Source: CAZCQG01 sp964500775 (GTDB lineage: Bacteria > Campylobacterota > Campylobacteria > Campylobacterales > CAZCQG01). Taken from it: a stretch of DNA of 42,745 nucleotides. The translations under genes and the position numbers were made by a program. This document shows positions 33,002-40,513 of this stretch, one piece after another (the first letter of the stretch is position 1; every line of letters starts with the position of its first letter). The notes below the pieces were generated by a model. It ran no database searches and was not told the DNA's origin. It saw only the letters and a list, made by a program, of their open reading frames with translations. The stretch covers positions 1 through 42,745 of the forward strand of contig CAZCQG010000019.1 of the NCBI GenBank assembly GCA_964500775.1. Direction: 5' to 3'.

Positions 33002-33422
33002 AAAGATATTTGTGGACGCAAATATCTTAGTTGATTTTATCGATGTCAAAAGAGCAACCCATAAAGAGAGCGAAAAAGTAATCATCGGTTCTTTGGACAA
33101 AGGTATTTCTTTGTGTACCAGCTGCGACATCACCACCACCGTCTATTATTTGAGCGCCAAAAGCGACAAGAAAAGGGCGCTCCGCGAGGTCTCGAAAATA
33201 AGTCGATTCTGCGACATAATAGACTTCTCAAATAAAGAGGTGGATGCCGTGTGTGCGCTGATGGAAGAGGATGGCGATTATGCCGACTTGGAGGATACGC
33301 TCCAATACATACTCGCCAAAAAAGAGCACTGCGATGCTATCGTGACCAATGACGAGAAATTTGTCGCAAAAGAGATTAAATTATTAAGCGCGCAAGCATT
33401 TATAAAGGAAGCGAATCTATGA
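32994..33422 (+). CDS. PIN-domain toxin (VapC-like ribonuclease)
   Basis: A 142-residue PIN-domain protein. FVDANILVDFID gives the first acidic residue (D8) and its following Asn. GDYADLEDTLQYILAKKEHCDAIVTNDEKF gives the later acidic residues and the TND motif, all typical of the Mg2+-dependent RNase site. With the upstream RHH protein it forms a toxin-antitoxin pair. The stop overlaps the sppA start by 4 bp, which is unusual for a mobile toxin-antitoxin cassette and ties it to the housekeeping operon. Confidence 0.82.
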   Translation: MFKKIFVDANILVDFIDVKRATHKESEKVIIGSLDKGISLCTSCDITTTVYYLSAKSDKKRALREVSKISRFCDIIDFSNKEVDAVCALMEEDGDYADLEDTLQYILAKKEHCDAIVTNDEKFVAKEIKLLSAQAFIKEANL

Positions 33423-34285
33423 GATTCTTAAAAATACTATTCTATCCGTTTAAAGCCATAGTTGATTTTTTCCAAAATTATTTCAAAGCGACACTCATTA
33501 TTATTTTGATTCTTTGGCTGTTTTTTCCGATAGATTCCGAACAAATCGAGACGGCAAATCTCAAAGAAATACGCCTAGAGGGGATGATAGTCGACGCGAG
33601 CGGGATTCTCAAAGAGCTCGAGGATGCCAAAAACGAAAATATCAAAGGGGTGCTCTTCGTAGTCGATAGCCCCGGAGGTCTCATCGCCCCCTCTATCGAG
33701 CTAAGTATGGCGCTCCATGAGCTAGCGATGCAAAAAAAAGTGGTGGTTTACTCTAGCGGGACACTGGCTAGCGGGAGTTATTATGCCGCTATTTGGGGGC
33801 AAAAAATCATAAGCAATCCCGGAAGTATGGTCGGCTCCATCGGCGTGATATTTAATGGCGCGAATATCGAAGAGATCGCCAAAAAAATAGGAATCAAACC
33901 CCAAATCGTCAAAGCGGGCGAGTACAAAGAGGCGGGGACGTTTTATCGAGAATGGAGCGAGAAAGAGAAGTCGATGATGGAGAATCTCGTCGCCAAACAG
34001 TACGCGATGTTTATAAACGACGTGGCGCAGGCGAGGGGGCTAGACGTGACAAAAGAGAAAGAGTTTGCCGACGGCAAGGTCTTTACCGCCGCAGAAGCCA
34101 AGGAGCTAGGACTCATCGATGAAGTCGGGTCGTACGGCTATGCGAAAGAGGAGCTAATGAAACAAAGCGGCGTGCAAATACCCGTATGGCAAAAAAAGGA
34201 TAAGGTTGAAGAGTTTTTAGAAAAAATGGAAGGAAAAGTCGCTAGTATGGTGACCTCTAAAATTTTTATGAATACGATTTTTTAA
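33419..34285 (+). CDS. sppA: Signal peptide peptidase SppA, short form
   Basis: A 288-residue inner-membrane serine protease that degrades cleaved signal peptides. One membrane helix lies at about 22-40 (ATLIIILILWLFF). The ClpP-like fold shows FVVDSPGG and the nucleophile region TLASGSYYAAIWG, with NPGSMVGSIGVI further on. Length fits the single-domain bacterial SppA, which works as an oligomer with Ser and Lys from neighbouring subunits. It overlaps the PIN toxin gene by 4 bp, and purU follows after 11 bp. Confidence 0.88.
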   Translation: MRFLKILFYPFKAIVDFFQNYFKATLIIILILWLFFPIDSEQIETANLKEIRLEGMIVDASGILKELEDAKNENIKGVLFVVDSPGGLIAPSIELSMALHELAMQKKVVVYSSGTLASGSYYAAIWGQKIISNPGSMVGSIGVIFNGANIEEIAKKIGIKPQIVKAGEYKEAGTFYREWSEKEKSMMENLVAKQYAMFINDVAQARGLDVTKEKEFADGKVFTAAEAKELGLIDEVGSYGYAKEELMKQSGVQIPVWQKKDKVEEFLEKMEGKVASMVTSKIFMNTIF

Positions 34286-34296
34286 AAAGGACTATT

Positions 34297-35130
34297 TTGA
34301 ATCGGTTTATTTTGCTTATCTCTTGCAGCGACAAAAAAGGGCTCGTGTTCGGCGTGTCGCAAGTGTTATTAAATTTCGGAGTGAATATCGAGAAGAACGA
34401 CGAATACGTCGATGTCGAAAACGGAAAATTTTTTATGCGTACCGAATTTGCGGGAGATGTGGATACGCAAAACCTCAAAAAAGAGCTATTGTCCGTTTTG
34501 CCCGAAAATGCAGACGTGAATCTCAAACAAAAAAAGAGAAAAAATATCGTGATTCTTTGCACGAAAGAGGCGCACTGTCTAGGGGATATTCTTATCCGCC
34601 ATCATAGCGATGAGCTCGATGCGAATATCTTGGCGGTAGTTTCTAATTATGCGGAGCTTGGGAGTTTGGTGGAGAAATTTAACATCCCGTATCACGCCGT
34701 TTCACACGAAGGAATCTCAAGAGATGAGCACGAAAACAGGGTGCGAGAAGTTTTAGCGGGGTATGATTTCGACTATATGGTGCTAGCAAAATATATGCGG
34801 ATTCTCTCTCCGAATTTCGTAGGACACTACCAGCATAAAATCGTCAATATCCACCACTCTTTCCTACCCGCATTTATCGGCGCAAATCCTTATAAACAAG
34901 CCTACGAGCGGGGTGTAAAGATCATTGGTGCGACGGCGCATTTCGTCAACGACAATCTTGATGAAGGTCCGATCATCGCCCAAGACGTCGCTCATATCGA
35001 TCACAGTTATTCGTGGAAAGATATGCAGAAAAGGGGACGGGACATCGAAAAGATAGTCCTCGCGCGAGCACTAGAAACAGTGCTCCAAGATAGGGTATTC
35101 GTCTATGGAAACAAAACAGTCATATTCTGA
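34297..35130 (+). CDS. purU: Formyltetrahydrofolate deformylase PurU
   Basis: A 277-residue enzyme releasing formate and tetrahydrofolate from 10-formyl-THF. An N-terminal ACT domain (about 1-80, LLISCSDKKGLVFGVSQVL) is followed by a formyltransferase-fold domain. That domain holds the catalytic Asn-His-Asp set in VNIHHSFLPAFIGANPY and the DEGPIIAQD loop. The start is TTG at 34297 with AAAAGG six bases upstream. It belongs to the sppA-purU-trmL run and supplies formate for purine synthesis. Confidence 0.92.
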   Translation: MNRFILLISCSDKKGLVFGVSQVLLNFGVNIEKNDEYVDVENGKFFMRTEFAGDVDTQNLKKELLSVLPENADVNLKQKKRKNIVILCTKEAHCLGDILIRHHSDELDANILAVVSNYAELGSLVEKFNIPYHAVSHEGISRDEHENRVREVLAGYDFDYMVLAKYMRILSPNFVGHYQHKIVNIHHSFLPAFIGANPYKQAYERGVKIIGATAHFVNDNLDEGPIIAQDVAHIDHSYSWKDMQKRGRDIEKIVLARALETVLQDRVFVYGNKTVIF

Positions 35131-35308
35131 AGAAACTAAAGAGGAAGCAAGACGTAATGTTATGCTTTTTCAGTTTCGCAATATGACTAAAGCCTATGCA
35201 AAACAATTTGCCCTCATACTCAAAATGCTTTTGCGTGAAGACCAAAAAAATAAAGAGCGCGACAGAATAAAAAAATTAAAAGAGATGCTAGAGGATAAAT
35301 ATGTTTAA
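35105..35308 (+). CDS. Small charged helical protein
   Basis: A 67-residue protein rich in Lys, Glu and Arg, predicted to be almost wholly helical (EETKEEARRNVMLFQFRNMT, then KERDRIKKLKEMLEDKYV). It overlaps purU by 26 bp and trmL by 8 bp, an arrangement that suggests a genuine coupled gene. There is no motif, signal or membrane segment. I do not recognise a function. Confidence 0.55.
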   Translation: METKQSYSEETKEEARRNVMLFQFRNMTKAYAKQFALILKMLLREDQKNKERDRIKKLKEMLEDKYV

Positions 35309-35771
35309 CATCGTCCTCTTTGAGCCGCGCATCCCGCAAAACACCGGAAATATCGGACGGCTTTGCGTCGCTACCGATTCTGTGCTCCATTTGGTACATC
35401 CCTTAGGGTTTGATATCGATGAAAAAAGCGTGAAGCGTGCGGGGTTGGATTATTGGAAAGATTTGAAGCGTGTCGAATGGGAGAGCGTAGCGGCGTTTTT
35501 TGATGCGATAGAGCGAGAAAATATCCATATTCTTACGACAAAATCTAGCAATTCTTACCTTGCTTCGAGTTTTAAAAAAGGGGACTATCTTATCTTTGGG
35601 CGTGAAGATGCGGGAGTAGGGAGCGCGATAGTAGAGATGTACAAAGAGCGATGTTTTCGGATTCCTATGCAAAAGGAGGCGCGCAGCATCAATCTCGCTA
35701 CCGCGGTCTCCGCCGTGCTTTTTGAGGGAATTAGACAAAACATACGAAGCGATGCAATAATCTTGAATTGA
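35301..35771 (+). CDS. trmL: tRNA (cytidine/uridine-34 2'-O)-methyltransferase TrmL
   Basis: A 156-residue SPOUT-family enzyme that methylates the ribose of wobble base 34 in leucine tRNAs using S-adenosylmethionine. FEPRIPQNTGNIGRLCVATD at the N-terminus, the central FGREDAGVG and the C-terminal IPMQKEARSINLATAVSAVLFE (the SAM-binding trefoil knot) are family hallmarks. Length matches TrmL rather than the longer TrmH. It is the last gene of its run. The inverted-repeat element begins 20 bp after the stop. Confidence 0.92.
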   Translation: MFNIVLFEPRIPQNTGNIGRLCVATDSVLHLVHPLGFDIDEKSVKRAGLDYWKDLKRVEWESVAAFFDAIERENIHILTTKSSNSYLASSFKKGDYLIFGREDAGVGSAIVEMYKERCFRIPMQKEARSINLATAVSAVLFEGIRQNIRSDAIILN

Positions 35772-35790
35772 TATTGGGCATATATTTTTA

Positions 35791-35902
35791 CACCCCTAAA
35801 GTCAAGCCAAACTCTAGTCCCGGTTATCCACGACGGGAACCCCAAAACTAAAGTTTTGACCCATCGGGATAAAGGGCATCGTTCGGCTAGACTTTAGGGG
35901 TG
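35791..35902. repeat. Structured hairpin element, copy 2 (inverted relative to copy 1)
   Basis: CACCCCTAAAGTC (35791-35803) and GACTTTAGGGGTG (35890-35902) form a 13-bp outer stem. After one mismatch it extends by AGCC/GGCT (35805-35808, 35885-35888). Inside, CGACGGG/CCCATCG (one G-T wobble; 35831-35837, 35860-35866) carries CAAAACT-AA-AGTTTTG (35843-35858). Read on the minus strand, the core aligns with the 29.3 kb copy through TCCCGA, GGGTC, CCCGTCGTG and AACCG. It lies between trmL and livJ and could also slow read-through between them. Confidence 0.75.
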
Positions 35903-35916
35903 CACGTAACACCAAT

Positions 35917-35944
35917 TTGTAATATAAGTTTCGGGGAATATAAT
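35917..35944 (+). promoter_or_regulatory. Candidate promoter for the liv operon
   Basis: TTGTAA (35917-35922) and a perfect TATAAT (35939-35944) are 16 bp apart and end 42 bp before the livJ ATG, just beyond the hairpin element. A strong AGGAGG follows at 35976-35980 in the leader. This is a good sigma-70-type candidate by sequence. Confidence 0.5.
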
Positions 35945-35986
35945 TTTGTGATTGAAAATTTTTACCAATATATCAGGAGGATTTGA

Positions 35987-37105
35987 ATGAAGCAGTTAGG
36001 AAAAGCTCTTTGTTTGGGTGCGTTAGTCGTGGTCCCTTTGTGTGCGGGTGAGGTCAAAATCGGCGTTATTATGCCTATGAGCGGTGCTATCGGCGGATTT
36101 GGACAGTCGGCAAATAAAGGTATCGAACTTATGCACGAACTCGCTCCAAAGCTCAAAAACGGCGATGATATTAAACTCATCCTTGTGGATAACAAAAGCG
36201 ATAAAATAGAATCTGCCAACGCGATGGATAAACTCGTCTCAAGCGACGGTGTTACCGCAGTGCTCGGTGCGCTCACTAGCGGCAATACGCTTGCCATCAC
36301 CAAAAAAGCAGATGAATCCAAAACTCCCGTCGTAGCGCCCGTAGCGACCAACGTACGTGTCACAAAAGGGAGAGAGTATGTCAGTAGGGTGTGCTTTATC
36401 GACGATTTCCAAGGGGTCGTAGCGGCAAACTATGCGTTTAAAGAGATGGGAAAAAAGAATGCGGCGGTCATCATCGATAGCAAAAACGATTATTCGATCG
36501 GTCTAGCCAAAGCGTTTGAAAAACAATACAAAGCACTCGGCGGAACAATAGTTACAAAAGCCCTCATCACGGGCGGTGATAAAGATTTCAAAGCGCAGCT
36601 TTCAGCCATCAAAGGCTCAAATGCCGATTTCATCTATATGCCGCTCTATTCTAATGAAGCGGGTCTTATCGCATTGCAAGCCGCACAATTAGGCTTGGCG
36701 CTTCCTGTTATCGGCGGGGACGGTATCGTTGCGGATCAGGTCTTTTTTGATGTAGGCAAAGATACGATAAATGGGTACATGGCGACGAACTACTACTCTG
36801 CCGAAGCGAAGCAAACACCGGAGGGCGAAGCGTTTATGAGCGCGTATGAGAAAAAATACAGTGAAAAAGTGCACGTATTTGCCGCGATGTCGGCTGATGC
36901 CTATAATGTAATCGTGGACGCGATGAATAAATGCGAAGACCCAAAAGACAAAGTATGCGTCAATAAAAACATTCGCGCTACGAAAGACTTTAGCGGAGTG
37001 ACCGGAGTTATTTCGATCGATGAAGAGGGGAATGCTATCCGTTCTGCGGTCATCGAAGAGGTACAAAACGGCGCAACGAAGTATAAAGCAACCGTCAACC
37101 CATAA
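35987..37105 (+). CDS. livJ: Branched-chain amino acid ABC transporter, periplasmic binding protein
   Basis: A 372-residue periplasmic binding protein of the type 1 (LIVBP) fold. A signal peptide, MKQLGKALCLGALVVVPLCA, precedes GEVKIGVIMPMSGAIGGFGQ, the usual mature start of the family. The ribosome binding site AGGAGG is well placed. It is the first gene of livJHMGF. The family binds Leu/Ile/Val but also other amino acids, amides or urea, and specificity cannot be read here. Because livH is frameshifted, the assembled transporter may not be functional as written. Confidence 0.88.
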   Translation: MKQLGKALCLGALVVVPLCAGEVKIGVIMPMSGAIGGFGQSANKGIELMHELAPKLKNGDDIKLILVDNKSDKIESANAMDKLVSSDGVTAVLGALTSGNTLAITKKADESKTPVVAPVATNVRVTKGREYVSRVCFIDDFQGVVAANYAFKEMGKKNAAVIIDSKNDYSIGLAKAFEKQYKALGGTIVTKALITGGDKDFKAQLSAIKGSNADFIYMPLYSNEAGLIALQAAQLGLALPVIGGDGIVADQVFFDVGKDTINGYMATNYYSAEAKQTPEGEAFMSAYEKKYSEKVHVFAAMSADAYNVIVDAMNKCEDPKDKVCVNKNIRATKDFSGVTGVISIDEEGNAIRSAVIEEVQNGATKYKATVNP

Positions 37106-37117
37106 GACGGAGTACTT

Positions 37118-38015
37118 TTGGACAGTATCACTTTTTTACAACAGCTCATCAACGGAATCTCATTAGGTTCTATGTACGCCCTCATCGCCATCGGTTATAC
37201 GATGGTGTATGGGGTGCTAAGACTTATCAACTTCGCCCACGCCGATATTATGATGGTGGGGGCGTTTGTTGCATTTTTTTGCCTCGCTTCATTTGGGATG
37301 CCGTTCTTTGCGGCGGTGATTTTTTCTATCGTACTATCGGGATTATTGGGATACTCGATAGACAAGATCGCGTACAAGCCCTTAAGGGAAGCGCCGAGAA
37401 TCTCGGTGTTGATAACGGCGATCGGTATGAGCTTTTTTTTGGAAAACCTATTTAACGTCCTTTTTGGTTCCACTCCAAAGGCTTTTCCCGTCCCCGAGTT
37501 GTTTGAAAAATTCATCATTATCGGCGGTATCTCTTTTAGTTTTTCGGTAGTCGTCGTCCCGATAGTGACTGTTTTGCTTTTACTCTTAGTGCTCTATATC
37601 CTCTATCGTACCAAACACGGAATGGCGATACGAGCGGTCGCGTTTGATGTCAATACCGTCCGTTTGATGGGGGGTCGATGCGAACGCCGTTATCTCATTC
37701 GTTTTTGTTTTGGGGAGCGTGTATGCGGCAATAGGTGGGATATTTTATGCGATAAATTATCCCACCATCGAGCCGCTTATGGGGGTGCTCATCGGTCTCA
37801 AAGCATTTGCCGCGGCGGTACTTGGCGGGATAGGAAGCGCTACTGGGGCAGTGCTCGGTGGATTTATCATAGGGTTTACGGAGGTGATAGTCGTAGCCTT
37901 TATGCCCGAGCTCGGCGGCTATAAAGATGCGTTTGCTTTTTTGTTTTTGATACTCATACTCCTTTTTAGACCTACGGGCATTATGGGCGAAAAGCTAGAA
38001 AGGAGTAGATTTTGA
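37118..38015 (+). pseudogene. livH: Branched-chain ABC permease LivH, frameshifted at poly-G
   Basis: The frame starting at TTG 37118 encodes a normal LivH up to about codon 185 (FDVNTVRLMG), then leaves the family. The continuation lies one frame away from there to 38015 (VDANAVISFVFVLGSVYAAIGGIFYAINY and onward). The join falls at a run of six G, 37669-37674, where five G would restore ATG-GGG-GTC-GAT. A sequencing or assembly error, a true inactivating insertion, or a variable tract can each explain it. Restored, the protein would be about 298 residues with the expected hydrophobic segments. The downstream half overlaps livM. Confidence 0.88.
37669..37674 (+). repeat. Six-G homopolymer at the livH frameshift
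   Basis: This is the exact point at which the livH family match changes reading frame. One G fewer makes the gene continuous. Confidence 0.85.
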
Positions 38016-39067
38016 TACAAAAAATACTCCCTCCGCAGTCGGTAAAGACTATCGCTTTGCACGCTTGTATCTACGCTACTATGATCTTTTTCTTGTGGAT
38101 CTCCGATCAAATTTTCAACGACTATGCGATTCGGATTATGAACAATATCTTTGTATTCGTCATTTTGGCGGTGAGCTACAATCTCATAAACGGCGTGAGC
38201 GGACAATTGTCGCTAGAGCCTAACGGATTTGTCGCCATCGGAGCCTACGTCACGTCGCTGATGCTGTTAGATAGCGATGCGAAATGGGAGATGTTTCAGC
38301 TAGAAGATCCAAGCCCGTTTATTCTGCTTATGCACTCCGATTTTGTGAGCGCATTACTTCTTAGCGGTGTGTGTGCGGCATTTGTGGCGCTGATGCTCTC
38401 ATTTCCTGTTTTTCGCGTGCGGGGAGATTATCTCGCGATCGTGACCCTTGGGTTCGGCTTTATCATACGTGTCCTAGCAGTCAATAACCCGAGTGTGACA
38501 AACGGCTCTATAGGACTAAACGACATTCCTGACACCGCAAATCTCTACTGGACGGGTATCGGCGCTACCGTGGCGGTCATAGCGATTTTAAACGTCGTTT
38601 ATTCAAAGTTCGGTCGCGCGATGAAAGCGGTGCGCGATGACGAAGACGCGGCGATCGCTATGGGGGTGAATACTTTTGCGATAAAAACCACCGCATTTAC
38701 CACGAGTGCATTTTTAGAAGGTGTGGGCGGCGGACTTTTAGCGTCGGTGCTTACGACTATTTCACCCGATCTTTTTTCGTTTTTGCTTACATTCCAACTC
38801 CTCATCATAATAGTTTTAGGGGGACTTGGAAGTACTACGGGGGCGATAATAGGAACGATACTCGTCGTGGGCGGTGGCGAATGGCTACGGTTTCTTGATG
38901 ACGAGATCACGGTATTTGGTCATGAATTCGGTGCACATCCGGGGATGCGTATGGTGGTCTTTTCGCTTTTGTTGCTTTTTATGATGCTCTTTTATCGTAG
39001 CGGATTCTTCGGCAAGAAAGAGATTTGGGATATAAATTTTTTCAAAAAATGGAGAAAAGATGCTTAG
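38012..39067 (+). CDS. livM: Branched-chain amino acid ABC transporter permease LivM
   Basis: A 351-residue inner-membrane permease with many hydrophobic segments. The LivM hallmarks are present: LNDIP after the SIG stretch, the cytoplasmic coupling loop GRAMKAVRDDEDAAIAMGVN, and LGGLGSTTGAIIG. The start is TTG at 38012, overlapping the livH stop, so translation of livM depends on ribosomes reading the downstream livH frame or on the local AAGGAG (38000-38005). It pairs with LivH in the transmembrane channel. The stop overlaps livG by 8 bp. Confidence 0.9.
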   Translation: MIQKILPPQSVKTIALHACIYATMIFFLWISDQIFNDYAIRIMNNIFVFVILAVSYNLINGVSGQLSLEPNGFVAIGAYVTSLMLLDSDAKWEMFQLEDPSPFILLMHSDFVSALLLSGVCAAFVALMLSFPVFRVRGDYLAIVTLGFGFIIRVLAVNNPSVTNGSIGLNDIPDTANLYWTGIGATVAVIAILNVVYSKFGRAMKAVRDDEDAAIAMGVNTFAIKTTAFTTSAFLEGVGGGLLASVLTTISPDLFSFLLTFQLLIIIVLGGLGSTTGAIIGTILVVGGGEWLRFLDDEITVFGHEFGAHPGMRMVVFSLLLLFMMLFYRSGFFGKKEIWDINFFKKWRKDA

Positions 39068-39830
39068 CGTAGAGAATGTAAGCATCAGCTTCGGAGGATT
39101 GAAAGCGATTACCGACCTTTCATTTTCTATTGAGAAAGGGGAGATATTCGGGCTCATAGGTCCAAACGGTGCGGGGAAAACGACGATGTTTAATATCATC
39201 ACCGCAAATTATATCCCTAGTAGCGGTACCGTGCGCCTTGATGATTCTAAGCTCACGGGACTAAAACCGCATAAAGTGGTACAAGAAGGGATTGCTAGGA
39301 CTTTTCAAAACATACGACTTTTTAGCTCGATGAGCGTTTTAGAAAATGTCTTGATCGGTTTTCATAATCAGGCGAAATATACCTATTTTGAGGCGATTTT
39401 GCGCTTTGGAAGATTCTACGGCGAAGAGCGAAGGATACGACAAGAGGCGATGCGCTTATTGGAATATCTAGGAATCCAAAAGTATGCGAACGTCGCTTCA
39501 AACGCCCTAAGTTACGGGAATCAAAGAAAAGTTGAGATAGCGCGTGCGTTGGCGACTTCACCGAAGCTTTTATTGCTCGATGAGCCCGCCGCGGGGATGA
39601 ATCCTGCCGAGACTGAAGGATTGGCGGAGATTTTGGAACGTATACGGAATGACTTTGATCTTACGATTCTGCTCATCGAACACGATATGAAATTTGTAAA
39701 CAGGCTATGCGATAGGGTTCTCGTGCTAGATTACGGTAAGAAGCTTTTTATGGGTACGCCAAGCGAGGCCATCAACCACAAAGAGGTCATCGCCGCGTAT
39801 TTAGGGGATGTAACGTATGCTGAAAGTTAA
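39060..39830 (+). CDS. livG: Branched-chain amino acid ABC transporter ATPase LivG
   Basis: A 256-residue ABC ATPase. Walker A is GPNGAGKTTMFN. The LivG-specific GIARTFQNIRLFSSMSVLEN is present. The signature loop reads LSYGNQRKVEIARAL, and Walker B is LLLLDEPAAGMNP, with IEHDMKF as the switch His. It works as a heterodimer with LivF. The ATG at 39060 follows GGAGAAAAG within livM. Confidence 0.93.
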   Translation: MLSVENVSISFGGLKAITDLSFSIEKGEIFGLIGPNGAGKTTMFNIITANYIPSSGTVRLDDSKLTGLKPHKVVQEGIARTFQNIRLFSSMSVLENVLIGFHNQAKYTYFEAILRFGRFYGEERRIRQEAMRLLEYLGIQKYANVASNALSYGNQRKVEIARALATSPKLLLLDEPAAGMNPAETEGLAEILERIRNDFDLTILLIEHDMKFVNRLCDRVLVLDYGKKLFMGTPSEAINHKEVIAAYLGDVTYAES

Positions 39831-40512
39831 AAATTTACGGGTCTATTATGGACTGATTCAAGCGATAAAAGGGATAGACCTAGAGATAAACGAAGGGGAG
39901 ATACGCACCATCATCGGCAGTAACGGCGCGGGTAAAACCTCTACGTTAAACGCTATCGTAAATAGTGTCAAAGCAAAAGGGGAAATCGATTTTTTCGGTA
40001 TCAATATCTCCAGCCTTCCCACGCACAAAATTATTCAACGAGGAATCGCGCTCGTGCCCGAAGGGCGCAAGGTATTTGTAAATCTCACTATCGATGAAAA
40101 CTTGCGGATGGGAGCGTATCATAATGATGAAAATTATGAACGGTTGCGGGAATTCGTGTTTGAGAATTTTCCCCGTCTCAAAGAGCGAAGGAATCAACTC
40201 GCAGGCACTATGAGCGGCGGCGAACAGCAGATGTTGGCCATCGGGCGTGCGCTTATGGGGGAGCCGAAGCTTTTGATGCTCGATGAACCGAGTCTCGGGC
40301 TAGCTCCCAAGATAGTCGGAGAGGTGCTAGGAATCATAGAGCGGTTACGTGAAGAGGGGCTTACGATATTGCTCATCGAACAAAATGCGTTCGCCGCCCT
40401 TAGAATCTCGGATAAAGGCTATGTGATGGAAAACGGCGAGATAGTGTTGGAAGATGATTCTAAAACCCTCATCAATGATAGCAATATCAAAAAAATGTAT
40501 CTAGGCGGATAA
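39817..40512 (+). CDS. livF: Branched-chain amino acid ABC transporter ATPase LivF
   Basis: A 231-residue ABC ATPase. Walker A is GSNGAGKTSTLN, followed by LVPEGRKVFVNLTIDENLRM (typical of LivF), the signature MSGGEQQMLAIGRAL, Walker B LLMLDEPSLGLAP, and IEQNAFAAL in the switch region. It overlaps livG by 14 bp and is the last gene of the transporter set. The antiporter gene begins one base after its stop. Confidence 0.93.
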   Translation: MLKVKNLRVYYGLIQAIKGIDLEINEGEIRTIIGSNGAGKTSTLNAIVNSVKAKGEIDFFGINISSLPTHKIIQRGIALVPEGRKVFVNLTIDENLRMGAYHNDENYERLREFVFENFPRLKERRNQLAGTMSGGEQQMLAIGRALMGEPKLLMLDEPSLGLAPKIVGEVLGIIERLREEGLTILLIEQNAFAALRISDKGYVMENGEIVLEDDSKTLINDSNIKKMYLGG

Positions 40513-40513
40513 A

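Noticed and set aside
37650..37720. Programmed ribosomal frameshifting in livH
   Set aside because: Restoring the frame needs a +1 skip at GGGGGG with no known +1 signal or stimulatory structure seen. An indel in a homopolymer is simpler.
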